NCBI GenBank assembly: GCA_035048485.1
Contig: CM068592.1
Location: 30,440,001 to 30,504,000 of the forward strand
Direction: 5' to 3'
Source: Pteria penguin
Lineage: Eukaryota > Mollusca > Bivalvia > Pterioida > Pteriidae
DNA: 64,000 nt
Shown here: piece by piece, positions 11,020 to 22,706 of the stretch
How positions within the stretch are numbered: the first letter of the stretch is position 1
Layout: each line of letters starts with the position of its first letter
Notes under the pieces: generated by a model
The model's input: only the letters and a program-made list of their open reading frames with translations
What the model was told of the DNA's origin: nothing
The model's database searches: none
Program-made: the position numbers and the translations under genes

Positions 11020-12415
11020 CTAATTGACCACTACGGTGGTGGATCGTGTTGACACGTGGACGATAACACCACACTAGGAATAATTGACGACTACGGTGGT
11101 GGATCGTGTATACACGTGGGCGATAACACTACACTAGGAATAATTGACCACTACGGTGGTGGATCGTGTATACACGTGGGCGATAACACTACACTAGGAA
11201 TAATTGACCACTACGGTGGTGGATCGTGTTGACACGTGGAGAATAACACCATACTAGGGTTAATTGACCACTACGGTGGTGGATCGTGTTGACACGTGGG
11301 CGATAACACCACACTAGGAATAATTGACCACTACGGTGGTGGATCGTGTATACACGTGGGCGATAACACCACACTAGGAATAATTGACCACTACGGTGGT
11401 GGATCGTGTATACACGTGGGCGATAACACCACACTAGGAATAATTGACCACTACGGTGGTGGATCGTGTTGACACGTGGACGATAACACCACACTAGGAA
11501 TAATTGACCACTACGGTGGTGGATCGTGTTGACACATGGACGATAACACCACACTAGGGTTAATTGACCACTACGGTGGTGGATCGTGTTGACACGTGGG
11601 CGATAACACCACACTAGGAATAATTGACCACTACGGTGGTGGATCGTGTATACACGTGGGCGATAACACCACACTAGGGACAATTGACCACTACGGTGGT
11701 GGATCGTGTATACACGTGGGCGATAATACCGCACAAGGGATAATTGACCACTACGGTGGTGGATCGTGTATACACGTGGACGATAACACCACACTAGGAA
11801 TAATTGACCACTACGGTGGTGGATCGTGTATACACGTGGACGATAACACTACACTAAGAATAATTGACCACTACGGTGGCGGATCGTGTATACACGTTAA
11901 CGATAACACTACACTAGGAATAATTGACCACTACGGTGGAGGATCGTGTATACACGTGGGCGATAACACCACACTAGGGATAATTGACCACTACGGTGGC
12001 GGATCGTGTATACACGTTAACGATAACACTACACTAGGAATAATTGACCACTACGGTGGCGGATCGTGTATACACGTTAACGATAACACCACACTAGGGA
12101 TAATTGACCACTACGGTGGCGGATCGTGTATACACGTTAACGATAACACTACACTAGGAATAATTGACCACTACGTTGGCGGATCGTGTATACACGTTAA
12201 CGATAACACTACACTAGGAATAATTGACCACTACGGTGGTGGATCGTGTATACACGTGGGCGATAACACCACACTAGGAATAATTGACCACTACGGTGGT
12301 GGATCGTGTATACACGTGGGCGATAACACCACACTAGGGACAACTGACCACTACGGTGGCGGATCGTGTATACATGTTAACGATAACACCACACCAGGGC
12401 TATTTCAGCACACTA
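11020..12415. repeat. 60-bp minisatellite, 23 tandem copies
   Basis: Consecutive 60-base units begin around 'taattgaccactacggtgg' and continue 'ggatcgtgtatacacgtggg' and 'cgataacaccacactagga'. The unit is exactly 60 bases, so stop-free frames run across it on both strands (11,596-12,441 plus; 11,189-11,794 minus), giving 20-residue repeats; these are not evidence of a protein. Sixteen of 23 units carry CACGTG; six carry CACGTT or CATGTT followed by AA, and one carries CACATG. Many units contain the perfect palindrome GTGTATACAC. Copies are most uniform in the middle. Confidence 0.97.
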
Positions 12416-12649
12416 CCAAGGAGGCGGATCGTGTTTATTGACAGGAAAGAGAATAACACCACAGCAATGTTATTTCACCACCAAGGATACAGTTGATGTT
12501 TACTGGTAGGGGATAACACCGCGCCGGCGCTATCATCCAGGAGGTGAATGGTGTTTACTGGGTGGATTATTGTTTACTCGTGTGGGATAACACCAGGCCT
12601 GGGCTATTCTGTCACTGGAGGCGATTAGTTTTTTGTGGTTTTTTTTTTA

Positions 12650-12682
<33 letters not shown>

Positions 12683-12840
12683 CTAATGGGGAATAACATC
12701 ACACAAAGGTCATTTCATCGCCAACGAAACGGTTGGTGTTTACTGGTGGGGCATAACACCACGCCAGGGCTATTTATGTTTTTAGTAGAGGATAACACAC
12801 TACCAGGGTAATTTCAACACTATGGAGGCGGTTTTCTGTA
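12416..12840. repeat. Decayed edge of the 60-bp minisatellite
   Basis: Diverged relatives of the unit continue past the regular array. 'GGATAACACCACGCCAGGGC' and 'TATTTCACCACTAAGGAGG'-like blocks recur with indels and a (ATT)n insertion at 12,650-12,682. A single decayed half-unit also lies left of the array near 10,930-10,955. An A/C-rich simple stretch separates it from the core. Confidence 0.8.
12650..12682. repeat. (ATT)n microsatellite
   Basis: Perfect trinucleotide run of about 11 units inside the decayed edge of the 60-bp minisatellite. Confidence 0.95.
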
Positions 12841-13181
12841 GGAAGACTCTATATTCGGTGCCAATTTATCAACTATTTTCGGTGAGAAGAAAAATCCATA
12901 ACATACAAGGTAAATTCAAACAGCAAAAAGCGGAAATAAGCTTTAAAAATTTCACTGAAGTCAAATTAAAGTTTTAAATGCACAATGACTAAAATACTTA
13001 CAAAATATCATCACACATATTCACCCACTACGATACCCGCAATACACATTTCAATTTACGTAAAGAAAATGAAGATGGAGAAACTATTCGATTTATTGTA
13101 TTTAGATACAATACAATGTACCAAAATTAAACATTAAATACACCCTATTGTATGAAGTATTGAAACAAATAGTGTGTATTA

Positions 13182-13182
13182 C

Positions 13183-13229
<47 letters not shown>
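13182..13229. repeat. (ATT)n microsatellite
   Basis: Perfect run of about 16 units. Confidence 0.95.
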
Positions 13230-13233
<4 letters not shown>

Positions 13234-16226
13234 TATCATCATCAACAATTTGTACTAGTACAGTATCGGAGATAGACTTAAGATGAAGTCTTTCCTGGTT
13301 CGAAAAACCGACTTAGTTTTAACATTTTTGCCCATTTTCTAAGAATCAGCTGTTTCCAAAAATACATCGTTAGCAACGCTTTACAACGCAAGGTTTATCG
13401 CGATTCGCCGTGAATGCCGCTTATTATAGCTTCTTTTTATCCAATTTCTGTCGGTGTAAATGAAATAATCTAATACTAATAATAGTTTACAATATTTAAA
13501 ATTCATTTTAAAACCCCTGATAATTTTTACTTACCTTGATACTACAATTCTCGGTAAAGACGTAGAATTCAAGTTAAATTGTCCCTTATCCCCCTTAGCA
13601 ACCATTTTTCTCTATCTTCCAAGTTACAAAATCATTTTGTCAGTACTGTGTCGAGATCGCTTTTGGAAGTCTCATCTGCCCATTTGAAGATTTGAGCTTT
13701 AAAGCTTTTCTTCATTTTATATATGTCAGCGTAGAGAGCGATCGGGCATTCATCGCTTTGAAATCGAATGATATTTAAATTTTACGAAGTTTCACACAAA
13801 GGAGATTGTATTCGCTCAACAGAATGTCAAAATTTATCGCCTCGACACGGCAGGGAAATTTTCTCATTTTATTGTGTCAATATTTCGAAAAGTTAACATT
13901 GAAAAACAGAAATGAAATATCGAATTGGATCCCAGCGAAGTTGGTTATATCATTCAATGTTTGATATTAATTTACTTTATCTACATGATGTTTATGATAT
14001 AACACCCCTTTTTTATTTTAAAAATTATTGAAAATGTCATACTGTAATGGTCGTGAAAGTGCTATTGATTTAATTTCTTTTATTAAATGATAGGAAGCTT
14101 TTGTTCTAGTTTCTGTTTGGTGTTATTGACAAAATGGATTTGAGGAGAAAAACAATTCTTACTGAACCAAGATGTAAAATTTAAGTAAGGAAGAAATACT
14201 TGCTATCAGTCAAGCTTTTTATTGAATTAAAGCAAGGAAGAAATACTTTTCTTGTGTTAACGCGTACATGGACTTGGAAAATTGATGCTTAACTATCTTA
14301 TCCCAAAAAGATGTGAAACCGACCAGTAATGTTTGAACAAATTGCAACTTGGCCCAGGGCCAATGAGGTCACAGACTGAACTTTACTGGCAAGAGCAAAG
14401 GAAATAAAAGTTTCGTGTCTCAAATAAGGTGCATCTAGCTTTCAGGCGGAGATTCCAGGGGCTCGAAACCTTAACCCTACCCCTCTGCTTGCTTTTGGTA
14501 AGAAAATGTCCTAAATTAACAGTTAAATTTAAAGGTGAAACCTCCGCTTTCCTAGAAATGTTACATCCACGCAGTTTATACATATGTATGGAATTTGTGT
14601 TCCATTCAGTTATCCTATTTAGTTCTGCATCATCTAGGAGCTTAACTTGCAATAAAATATTTATTGCGACTCATATTTGCATGAAGTGAAAAATTCAGAT
14701 GTAATAAAACATAAAACGGAGTTATTGCATAGCCCTAAGGTTGAATTGTAATAAATCCGGTATGCAAAACGATCCAGAACAGTTTGACATTTAGGTGTTT
14801 TCTAATTAGTTTCACTTCCGTGTATGGAAGATAAAATGAGTGCTGTCCGCTACGGGCTTCCAAAATGTCTATCTTAAAACTGGGATCTACAGGGAGTTAT
14901 ATAATTTATACATATACGAAAGAAGCGTCACATTTACAGAATAACGAAATAAATGGCGAAAAGTTGTCAGAGAGATGAGATTTATATATACGATGTGATC
15001 TTGGTTTTTTTCATGCATGAACATGTTTCAAATTATGATTACCATGACACTATATGGTTTTATATAATATGTAAGAGGTTAGCCACGAGACTACTGATCC
15101 CACTGACTTTTCATTCTTATCTTTGTTTTTTTTTTATTTTCTTATCTATCTGTTTATATTTATCTATTCGTTTATTCTTTTTAGTCACAAAAGAAAAGAA
15201 ATACGTGTTTATTGGCAATGTCGATAAATATATACATGTATATTCTAATTCACTTCTCTTGTTTCTTCAGTTCTCCTTGGCTGACCAATTTTGTTTCGTT
15301 ACTTGAAAAAAATATCGAGTCCATGATCGACCAATAAAGTTTGGGGCGATCCCCTAAAACACCCCCTCCCCCGTTCCTACGGGCATATTACTCTTGTAAA
15401 CGGAGATTTTCCTCCGTTTCCAATAGTAAAACTAATCTAAACCGAAAGTGCTGGTAATCTCCTCATTCACAACATTCTGCTCTGTCCTTTGAATGTTGAG
15501 AAGACATCCCTGTTCTGATTGAGAAGAGTAAAACAAAAGCACTTCAGAAGGTGGATGTGCTGATATTTATGTCTGAATATATTTCCCTAAAAAATATATA
15601 AACCCAAGAATATGTCAGTTCCACATCGGAAGGACATATCTATTACACAGGGGTATATTTTCATGTGAATGATGAGAAATAAATCGGATTTCGTTCTTCT
15701 CGTTTGCCTGACCTCAACGTACACAAACCCAGAACACATACTATTCTGCACTTTAGAACTGAATTAGCATATTTGTTGACATGTTTCGTTGCTTAACGTT
15801 TTTGATCGACATCATTCTGGTTAAACCTCTTTGAAAGGAAACAAAATACCACGTGGCTTTTATAAATGTTATGACCGAGAAGAAGAAATATGAGTGAGTA
15901 GTATTTGGCGGATAGAGAACTAATTTTGTGTGTTAAAAGTTGTGCGAGCTGCAATTTATAATCTGAAGAATCGGCAGATCTAGAGGTGTTCCGAAGGTTG
16001 GATCCCAATTTTCGTCTGAACCGTATATCAAAACAAAGTCACATGGAAAACACTTTTGTGTCCTTCGTCTTTGACCCTTTCAGTCCCCAAAATGACATTA
16101 AATTGAAAATAAAAAAAAAATGCGTTGCACAGATGAAGTCCAATTTTTCAGTTTATCTCTAGGATCGTTAGGCTAAAATTCAGTTTCCGAATATATGTAG
16201 CTTTACACTTTTTTCTTTTGTGGCTT
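13230..16226. other. Spacer without a supported gene
   Basis: Overlapping frames on both strands at 14,383-14,689 and a 117-codon frame at 14,953-15,306 show no recognisable motif; the latter is driven by T-rich sequence. A short duplication of 'ggaagaaatact' occurs at 14,188 and 14,239. A minus-strand 71-codon frame at 15,793-16,008 is unrecognised. Confidence 0.45.
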
Positions 16227-16475
16227 TCACAGCGGCCTGGGTAGGAAGCAGGAAAGGTCTAGAGGTATATTTACTGATTCTCCGTGATGTCCAGTGAAGA
16301 GATCTTCTGTGGTGGATCTAAAGTAACGATTGTCTGGGTGCGGAGCCATCTCAAAGGGGTCTGAGTTCTTTCCTCAGAATATTTTGGGCAAAATTATACC
16401 GCCTGACGCTTGAAAATTGTCTCCGTTGAGGATGAGGTGGGATGAGGGCTTAGATCCACCATTGATCTTGAAGTG
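16227..16475 (-). pseudogene. Possible broken coding segment, unrecognised
   Basis: On the minus strand one frame of 82 codons ends in TGA and is interrupted by a single in-frame TGA at codon 34. The translation has coding-like composition (for example GKNSDPFEMAPHPDNRYFRS) and GC content above the surroundings. The sequence just after the internal stop ends in 'gaactcag', a possible 3' splice site, so the 3' part could be a last exon. I recognise no family. A chance open frame is quite possible. Confidence 0.25.
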
Positions 16476-17426
16476 GTTTTAACAACAAACAACCAAATGA
16501 AATCTTTGGAATTTTTGCTGGGTATAGGGACGAGCGAGTTCAGGTAGAGTAACTTTGTATATGTTTGATGTATAATAACGGTATTAAATGGCGAGTTTTA
16601 AAGAGTTGACACCTCGTCATCGATTAAAATCATTCAAGAAAGAAATGATTTTATTTCACGGATCATTTCAAATGAGATTTTAGCGATCTTTAAATCCCTG
16701 ATGACTCGAGATGAAAGGTGACGATACAATAAAAATCTGCACAACCAAAGTAAATCGGTCAGTCAGTAAATCTTTACAGATATTTCAATAAAAGATTAAT
16801 GAGAGCCTAACTGTGTGTCCCTGCATGACCCTCTTACATATTGGAACTATTAATGATGATGACAAGGAATACGAATGTTAGAATTAATCGTCAGGGTGCA
16901 CCGAGAATAGACATATCAACATATTTCTTTTTCATTCTCAGTTTGAAAAGTAACGCTTTCAACCAATAATGAGAAAATGAAAAGAGTCAACGTGCTGAAG
17001 AAGCTTTGGATCAATGTTTACTCGGGAAAACTACGGTCTCGATCTTTTGTCTGCGTGACTAATCATGATTAACTGTATAATGCACACTCATGACACTTCT
17101 TTTTTGTTTTAGTATACATACTAGATCTATGTTCTTATGTCGAAGACATTCTTTTTAGGTTTGCTTTTTTATGATGCACATTAAGAAAGTCTCTGTGCAT
17201 TCACGATCAGGATGTAGATTGAATGATCTTGATTTTTCTCATTCACTTTGTAAATAATATTGAATAATTTGTCCGAGATACATGCTAAGGGCGGCGTTAG
17301 GTATACTCCGGTACATGTGCACTGTGCAGGTAGATATGTGTCGTATTACATACAATTCATTTGATTTTTATGCATTTTTTAAAAATTTCTCTCTCATTAC
17401 TTTGCGACTTGGAGACACAAACTACC
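16476..17426. other. AT-rich spacer, no gene seen
   Basis: A small hairpin (TAAAATCATT / AATGATTTTA) lies near 16,625. Otherwise I see nothing notable. Confidence 0.5.
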
Positions 17427-17621
17427 AATAATGGGGTTCGCCGCCATTAACTGCGGTCCTGGTATTAAAGGAGGAAATACTACATATTCCCGCAAAAATG
17501 ACGTAAAGAACAATGGAACGTTACTGTGACGTCATAAGGTTACTAACTCAAATCGACGTTACTAACTCATAATAAACAGGCGCCGCCTAACGGATGATAA
17601 CAGGCGGTGAACCCCATTATT
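17427..17621. repeat. Inverted repeat pair around a CRE-containing segment
   Basis: AATAATGGGGTTCGCCGCC at 17,427-17,445 is matched by its near-complement GGCGGTGAACCCCATTATT at 17,603-17,621, with one mismatch in 19 bases. The ~157-bp interval contains 'gtgacgtcat', and a related 'ctgtgacgtcacaa' lies at ~17,852. It is probably a non-autonomous DNA transposon. Confidence 0.65.
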
Positions 17622-18518
17622 AAAATTGGTATCATACCTATATGCTACAAAAAACCCCAAACAAACAAAAAATAAAAACAACAACAACAACAACAAAAAA
17701 CTATAAAAAAAACCCCAAAAACAACAACAACAACAAAAATGTCTGTACTCGGTGGTCTCCATCTTACACAAAGACTTTTCCCGATTTAACATGTTGTTAG
17801 GGGCAATATCGGACAAATGAACTTTGTTGCTCAAAGGATTTGCGTCATACTACTGTGACGTCACAATCCCAGGTATAAAAGTCATAATGAAATTCCAACA
17901 AAAACATGTTCAATGTTAGGCCCCCCCACATCATTTCATATCAAGAAAAGGTCTATTAAGAAATCTGTAACCGACAGAAACTTCCTACTGTATATACAGT
18001 ATACAGGGGAAAGGGGGAGGGTTAGAATGGAAGGGATGCGTCAGAATCGTAGCAACTACCGCTTACAGGGCATGGACAATATAATTTTAGGGAAAGATTA
18101 ATAATTTCACTGAATGTTATATTTGGTTCCCTTTGGCTAACGTAAATAAACAACCGTGTTGGTTTATAATAAATAAATTGAATTAAATTTAACAAATTTT
18201 GCTCGTATGATTTTTAACTTTAGCATGGATTTTACATAGCTTAACACTTAACATCGTTTATTTCACTTGATAAAGGCCAAGTGGCCGATAATTTGTTAAA
18301 GAACGTCATTTATGTATCATACAATACCTTTCCTCTGGAAGGTTTTACTTGATTCGTGTTGATTTGTATACTGAATGTCGTACAGTATACAGACTCGTAA
18401 TACTATACAGAGATATAATGATTTTAAACAAACAAACAAGTAGCAATACAGCCACTATTTTATTATCCGCTGACTTTTAAGCGTTCATGATGAACGAGAT
18501 TTGCAATTCTGTACGCAT

Positions 18519-18554
<36 letters not shown>

Positions 18555-19654
18555 CAAAACCAACATGAAGAAGGATATAGCAGTATGAATCGACAAAATA
18601 GATATATAACAATATTATAGCTTGAATTGATAAAGAATGGTAATAAAAAGATATTTAAATGACACAGACTGAATAAAATATATATGAGACTAGAGAATTG
18701 AACACGGGAAATAAGGTACATTACTGATGTGGTTGCTGGTGACAGAATACATTTATCATAAATACATAGGTTAAAGCAGAATGTGACCTTTGTTTCTATT
18801 CACATGTATTTAAACTTTCTTAACATGCACTAGATCTTAAAGGAAACCCGTTATGAATAATATTGGAACATAGAGATACTTCAAAGAACTATATTTACGT
18901 CACAATGAAATAGTCGAAAATAGAAACTGGAGTCTGATTGCCTGTCTGGTTTCAAATATAAATTAAATGATAAAGTATATCTGCTCTCAGGACCTGAGGT
19001 ATAATTTACGACATAAATGCATCACCAAATGTTAAATAAATGGTAAGGGTATATAAATGTCAAATTATAATACATGCATTATATGGATATTTCTCTCTAT
19101 ACTGATCATTTAAATTTATGTGTCTGAGTTTATTCTATTTTCATAAGCAGAAACCGTTATTCCCCTCTCAATCGTAATTGCTATTGCCGCATGTCCAACG
19201 ACTTGCTAAGGTAACGAATCGATTTCGCCTTCAAAGTAACGTTTACAACATTTGATAATTTTACCTGTACAAAACAAATATCGAATGTATATGTAGGAAT
19301 TAAAACATAAAGAATTCCGATCCCAACAAAAGTTTCTCAGCTACTCGTTGCTACGTGTTGTATGATTAAAGGTGAGCAGTAAGCAGGCATTGATATCCAG
19401 TGTTAATCTTAGAGCACTTTTGTGTTTGTAGTTACAAGTATAGAGAATACCTATGGCTGAATTGTTCTATCTGAACAGACATTCCCTACCGCCTTTCCAC
19501 CGTACCCAGCCTTGGTGCGAATCACAATCAGAGGAAGTGAGAAAGCTAACCTGCCGTGTAGCTACCGAAGGACGGTAGAGTTCTGCCAGTGATCGGGTTT
19601 CTTCCATTACTTAACACCTACCATAAACAATCAACAAATAAATCATATTGTAAT
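17622..19654. other. Spacer with simple repeats
   Basis: Interrupted (CAA)n/(A)n tracts lie at 17,650-17,740. The perfect palindrome ACTGTATATACAGT occurs near 17,987. A (TC)n tract lies at 18,519-18,556. No gene is supported. Confidence 0.5.
18519..18556. repeat. (TC)n microsatellite
   Basis: Near-perfect dinucleotide run of about 18 units with one interruption. Confidence 0.95.
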
Positions 19655-19815
19655 CGTTTTACTAAAATTACTTTGTTCTGCGGAGTCGACATCGCTCAGT
19701 CCGTGATGTGCTTAGTTCAGGGACAAGAGGTCCCGAGTCAGATCTCAGTCGGTGTTTCGTCGGTCTCCTCTCTTTTAGATAAGACATTAAAAATCAAAGC
19801 GCATTGTCGGCACGT
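19655..19815 (+). repeat. SINE-3 copy (tRNA-derived)
   Basis: The stretch from TCGTTTTACTAAAATTACTT through 'ggagtcgacatcgctcagtcc', 'gtgcttagttcagggacaagaggtccc' to 'cggtc' is shared with 47,376-47,560. It contains degenerate A-box (TCGCTCAGTCC) and B-box (GAGTCAGATCTC) positions. The body ends in 'ggcacgttaaaaatcc', which is the motif of the adjoining minisatellite. Confidence 0.75.
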
Positions 19816-20575
19816 TAAAAATCCATACTTGCGCCTTTTGGTAGCTGACGGTAAATGGTGCACGTTAAAGATCACTAATGGCGACTATTGGCTGTTAACG
19901 GTTAAGGTGGACGTTAAAGATCACTAATTGCGCCTGTTGGCTGTTGACGATTATTGATGCACGTTGAAGATCCCTATTTGTCCCTGTTGGCTGTTGATGG
20001 TTAATGTGGTACGTTAAAGATCCCTATTTGCCCCTTTTAGCTGTTGATGACTAATGTGGTATGTTAAAGATCCCTATTTGCCGCTGTTGGCTGTTGATGT
20101 TTAATGTGGTATGTTAAAGATCCCTATTTGCCGCTGTTGGCTGTTGATGGTTAATGTGGTACGTTAAAGATCCCTATTTGCCGCTGTTGGCTGTTGATGG
20201 TTAATGTGGTACGTTAAAGATCCCTATTTGCCGCTGTTGGCTGTTGATGGTTAATGTGGTACGTTAAAGTTCCCTGTTTGCCGCTGTTGGCTGTTGATGG
20301 TTAATGTGGTACGTTAAAGTTCCCTGTTTGCCGCTGTTGGCTGTTGATGGTTAATGTGGTACGTTAAAGATCCCTATTTGCCCCAGTTAGCTGTTGACGG
20401 TTAATGCGGCACGTCAGAGAACATTAATTGTGCCTGCTGGCAGTGACGCTTCTACCGTGCCCTTAAAGATTTCTAAATACGCCTGTTGACCGGAGATGGT
20501 TATTGCGGCACGTTAAATATCTATAGCTGCGCCTGTTGTCGGTTAATATGGCACGTTCAAGATCACTAATTGCCT
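19805..20575. repeat. 50-bp minisatellite, ~16 copies
   Basis: The unit runs GTACGTTAAAGATCCCTATT, TGCCGCTGTTGGCTG, TTGATGGTTAATGTG. Central copies (about 19,960-20,390) are almost identical; two adjacent ones share 'agttccctgttt'. Copies at both edges are progressively diverged, and the first merges with the end of SINE-3. Confidence 0.93.
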
Positions 20576-21036
20576 GTGTTATACCCCTATATAATAGTTT
20601 CTATGTAAAAAAAAGTCCAGTATACGATCTCTTAATACCAAGCGGTCCAAACGAACTTTTGAAATCAACTGTTAAAAATGACAGTTGCCCAATGACGTCA
20701 CATTTCCATTTTTACTTGTCCGAGTTATCTCCACCGATGGTACGGTAAGGTAAACAAACATGGCTGATGCTTCTCGTTCTGCATTGGCATCGGAGGAGTA
20801 AGAAATTCAGAATATTTTGGACGATGGAGTTAGTAAGAACACAAAAAAGTGATAAATTTGCTAAAACATATTAAATGACTTCCTTAAATTTATCAGTGAA
20901 GTGGATGCGAGTCTTTTGTGCAAAAGTGGAGTGTTTGAAATTATGTTGTATATGGAGTTAGACACTAAAAGTAGACTACAAAAAATTAGTTTCGTGTGTT
21001 TTATCTTAAATCCATTTGCGGTACAGCCAAACAGTC
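20576..21036. other. Spacer with promoter-like fragment
   Basis: A TGACGTCA palindrome (20,693-20,700) lies ~65 bp upstream of an ATG in good context, which opens only a 13-codon frame. I see no longer coding region. Confidence 0.4.
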
Positions 21037-21168
21037 ATTGACTGGGGTTTTCGGGCAACAGACGATCAGTTGGACCCTCAGACCAACTGTTGCCCTCGGC
21101 TTCGGGCCTTGGGCAACGGTTTGTCTTTCGGTCCAACATATCGTCTGTTGCCCTCAACCCCAGTCAAT
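21037..21168. repeat. Imperfect 132-bp hairpin element
   Basis: The ends ATTGACTGGGGTT and AACCCCAGTCAAT are perfect inverted repeats. Inside, 'gggcaacagacgat' mirrors 'atcgtctgttgccc' and 'caactgttgccc' mirrors 'gggcaacggttt', around a 'ggcttcgggcc' centre. The whole segment is one fold. It is probably a foldback transposon. Confidence 0.9.
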
Positions 21169-21589
21169 ACTGTATACTGTTGGTAGCTGACGATTCTACG
21201 CGTGCAGCAATTCTCTCTTTTTCATAAAGAGCGACTTTGTACATGATTCACGCAATACACGATATTAGCGTCCCAAAAGTATTATTTTAACTGTGTTGTT
21301 GTGGCACCCGTCTGGTACATAGGACTATGAACATTATAGCTATGCCATTTAACCATGAGATTCTGTTGTTTCTGAGCAGAGAGCATAAGGTGCATGGTGT
21401 TGCCACAATCTCTCTTTACTTCTTCTAATCATTACGATATTGACACACGCCTAAATATGCCTTCATCGAAAGAAATATATTGATAGAAATTTTACGAGTG
21501 TTAAATGTTTCATTAAAAAAATCATATGGTTTAAGATTTGACAGCTAGACTCTTATTTTACTTGATTTATTTGATCTCTTGCGACGTGT

Positions 21590-21870
21590 GTTTCGCGTAA
21601 CCTGTGCACAGTCCCTGTATACATATCTGCATGTATCCCAGACACAATAGACCCTATCAATTAACAAACCACATTTAGTTCTATGGATTAATATTTTCTA
21701 TCAAGATCTGAAATGGGAAATCAATTTAATAGCATTAATGCATTTTAAAGAAAGCATACAATAGATGCCTCATAATGTAAATCGTAGGTAAAATCAGTCT
21801 GTAACAGGAAAAGTGTACCATGCCCCATAAACGAACACGTCTAAATTAATGAGTGTTCGTTTTATTTTAA
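21590..21870 (-). mobile_element. Diverged 3' fragment of RT-element family R
   Basis: This stretch is collinear with 48.30-48.56 and 51.20-51.46 kb. Shared blocks are 'acctgtgcacagt..ctgta', 'attaacaaac', 'caag.t.gaaatgggaaatcaat', 'ttaatg', 'ataa.taaatc' and 'gtctgtaac'. In those copies it lies past the reverse-transcriptase remnant, in the 3' region of a minus-strand element. This is the most diverged of the four relatives. Confidence 0.7.
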
Positions 21871-22029
21871 AAAAAAGCTATATACACATGATAGGATGTT
21901 ACTTAAGTTATAAATTGTCTGATGTTAGGAAAAAAATATATGAGGACATAGACAGTATGGATATCTGAACCTTCTCAATGATTGAAATTAACATTCAAAT
22001 TCATACACGGGCATGTTTACCTGTATAAT

Positions 22030-22085
22030 GTAATGCGTCTGTCGCAGTGTTTTGTATGTAATGCGTCTGTCGCAGTGTTTTGTAT
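22030..22085. repeat. 28-bp unit, two perfect copies
   Basis: GTAATGCGTCTGTCGCAGTG plus TTTTGTAT is repeated twice in tandem without a mismatch, so it is a recent duplication. Confidence 0.95.
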
Positions 22086-22512
22086 GTTCCACGTAAGCTA
22101 GGTGCCTAAAATCTTTTAATGGGATACACCTCCAAGAAACGAGGCGCATTACTATTTTGGCTTAAATAAGAAACATAAAAGGCGGTTTGCAAATATCTAT
22201 GTATATGTTGAGGAAAGCAAAGAGTAGATATTATTGAACGTATGGAATAAATGTTTGCTTTTTTATAAATCGAAGCGTCCATTTCACCATATAAATTAGA
22301 ACAAATTCCAGTAAAGCATCAATGACACCAAACCTTTATGGCCGAGTAACATCCGGTTGATGTCTTTTTGTTTTTGAATACACAAAATCTTAAGCTAGCT
22401 AGCTACGCTGCTGGCCTTAGTAAAATCGATCATATAGAATCAGAATTACAGAGTTTAGACTTTTCTTTATACCATAGTGTTTTCTGAAGCGCGTAATATG
22501 TGATGACGTAGA

Positions 22513-22706
22513 ATATTAATTTGATGGTTGAATGGTGGTTTACGTCGCTTTCAACAATTTTACAGTTATATCACGACATGAAAGCAGGAGGTAGCCAACC
22601 TCTTACACATAGTCATAGTAGCGCAATCCTGGAATCGATCTCGGATCGTCGGCGTCGCAAGCCAAGCGCTTAACCACTACACCAAGCCTGCCCCATATTA
22701 ATTTGA
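22513..22706 (-). repeat. SINE-1 copy with 12-bp target-site duplication
   Basis: This is a full but diverged SINE-1 on the minus strand. The B-box region has drifted (GATCGATTCC instead of GTTCGATTCC). The flanks ATATTAATTTGA at 22,513-22,524 and 22,695-22,706 are identical. Confidence 0.92.

Noticed and set aside
11189..12441. Long open frames on both strands giving 20-residue repeat proteins
   Set aside because: They follow automatically from a 60-base unit without stops in those frames. There is no splice, start or composition evidence, and decay at the edges ignores the frame.
19805..20575. CRISPR-like look of regularly spaced repeats
   Set aside because: The whole unit is repeated with no unique spacers, there are no cas genes, and the sequence is eukaryotic. 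The same applies to the other arrays.
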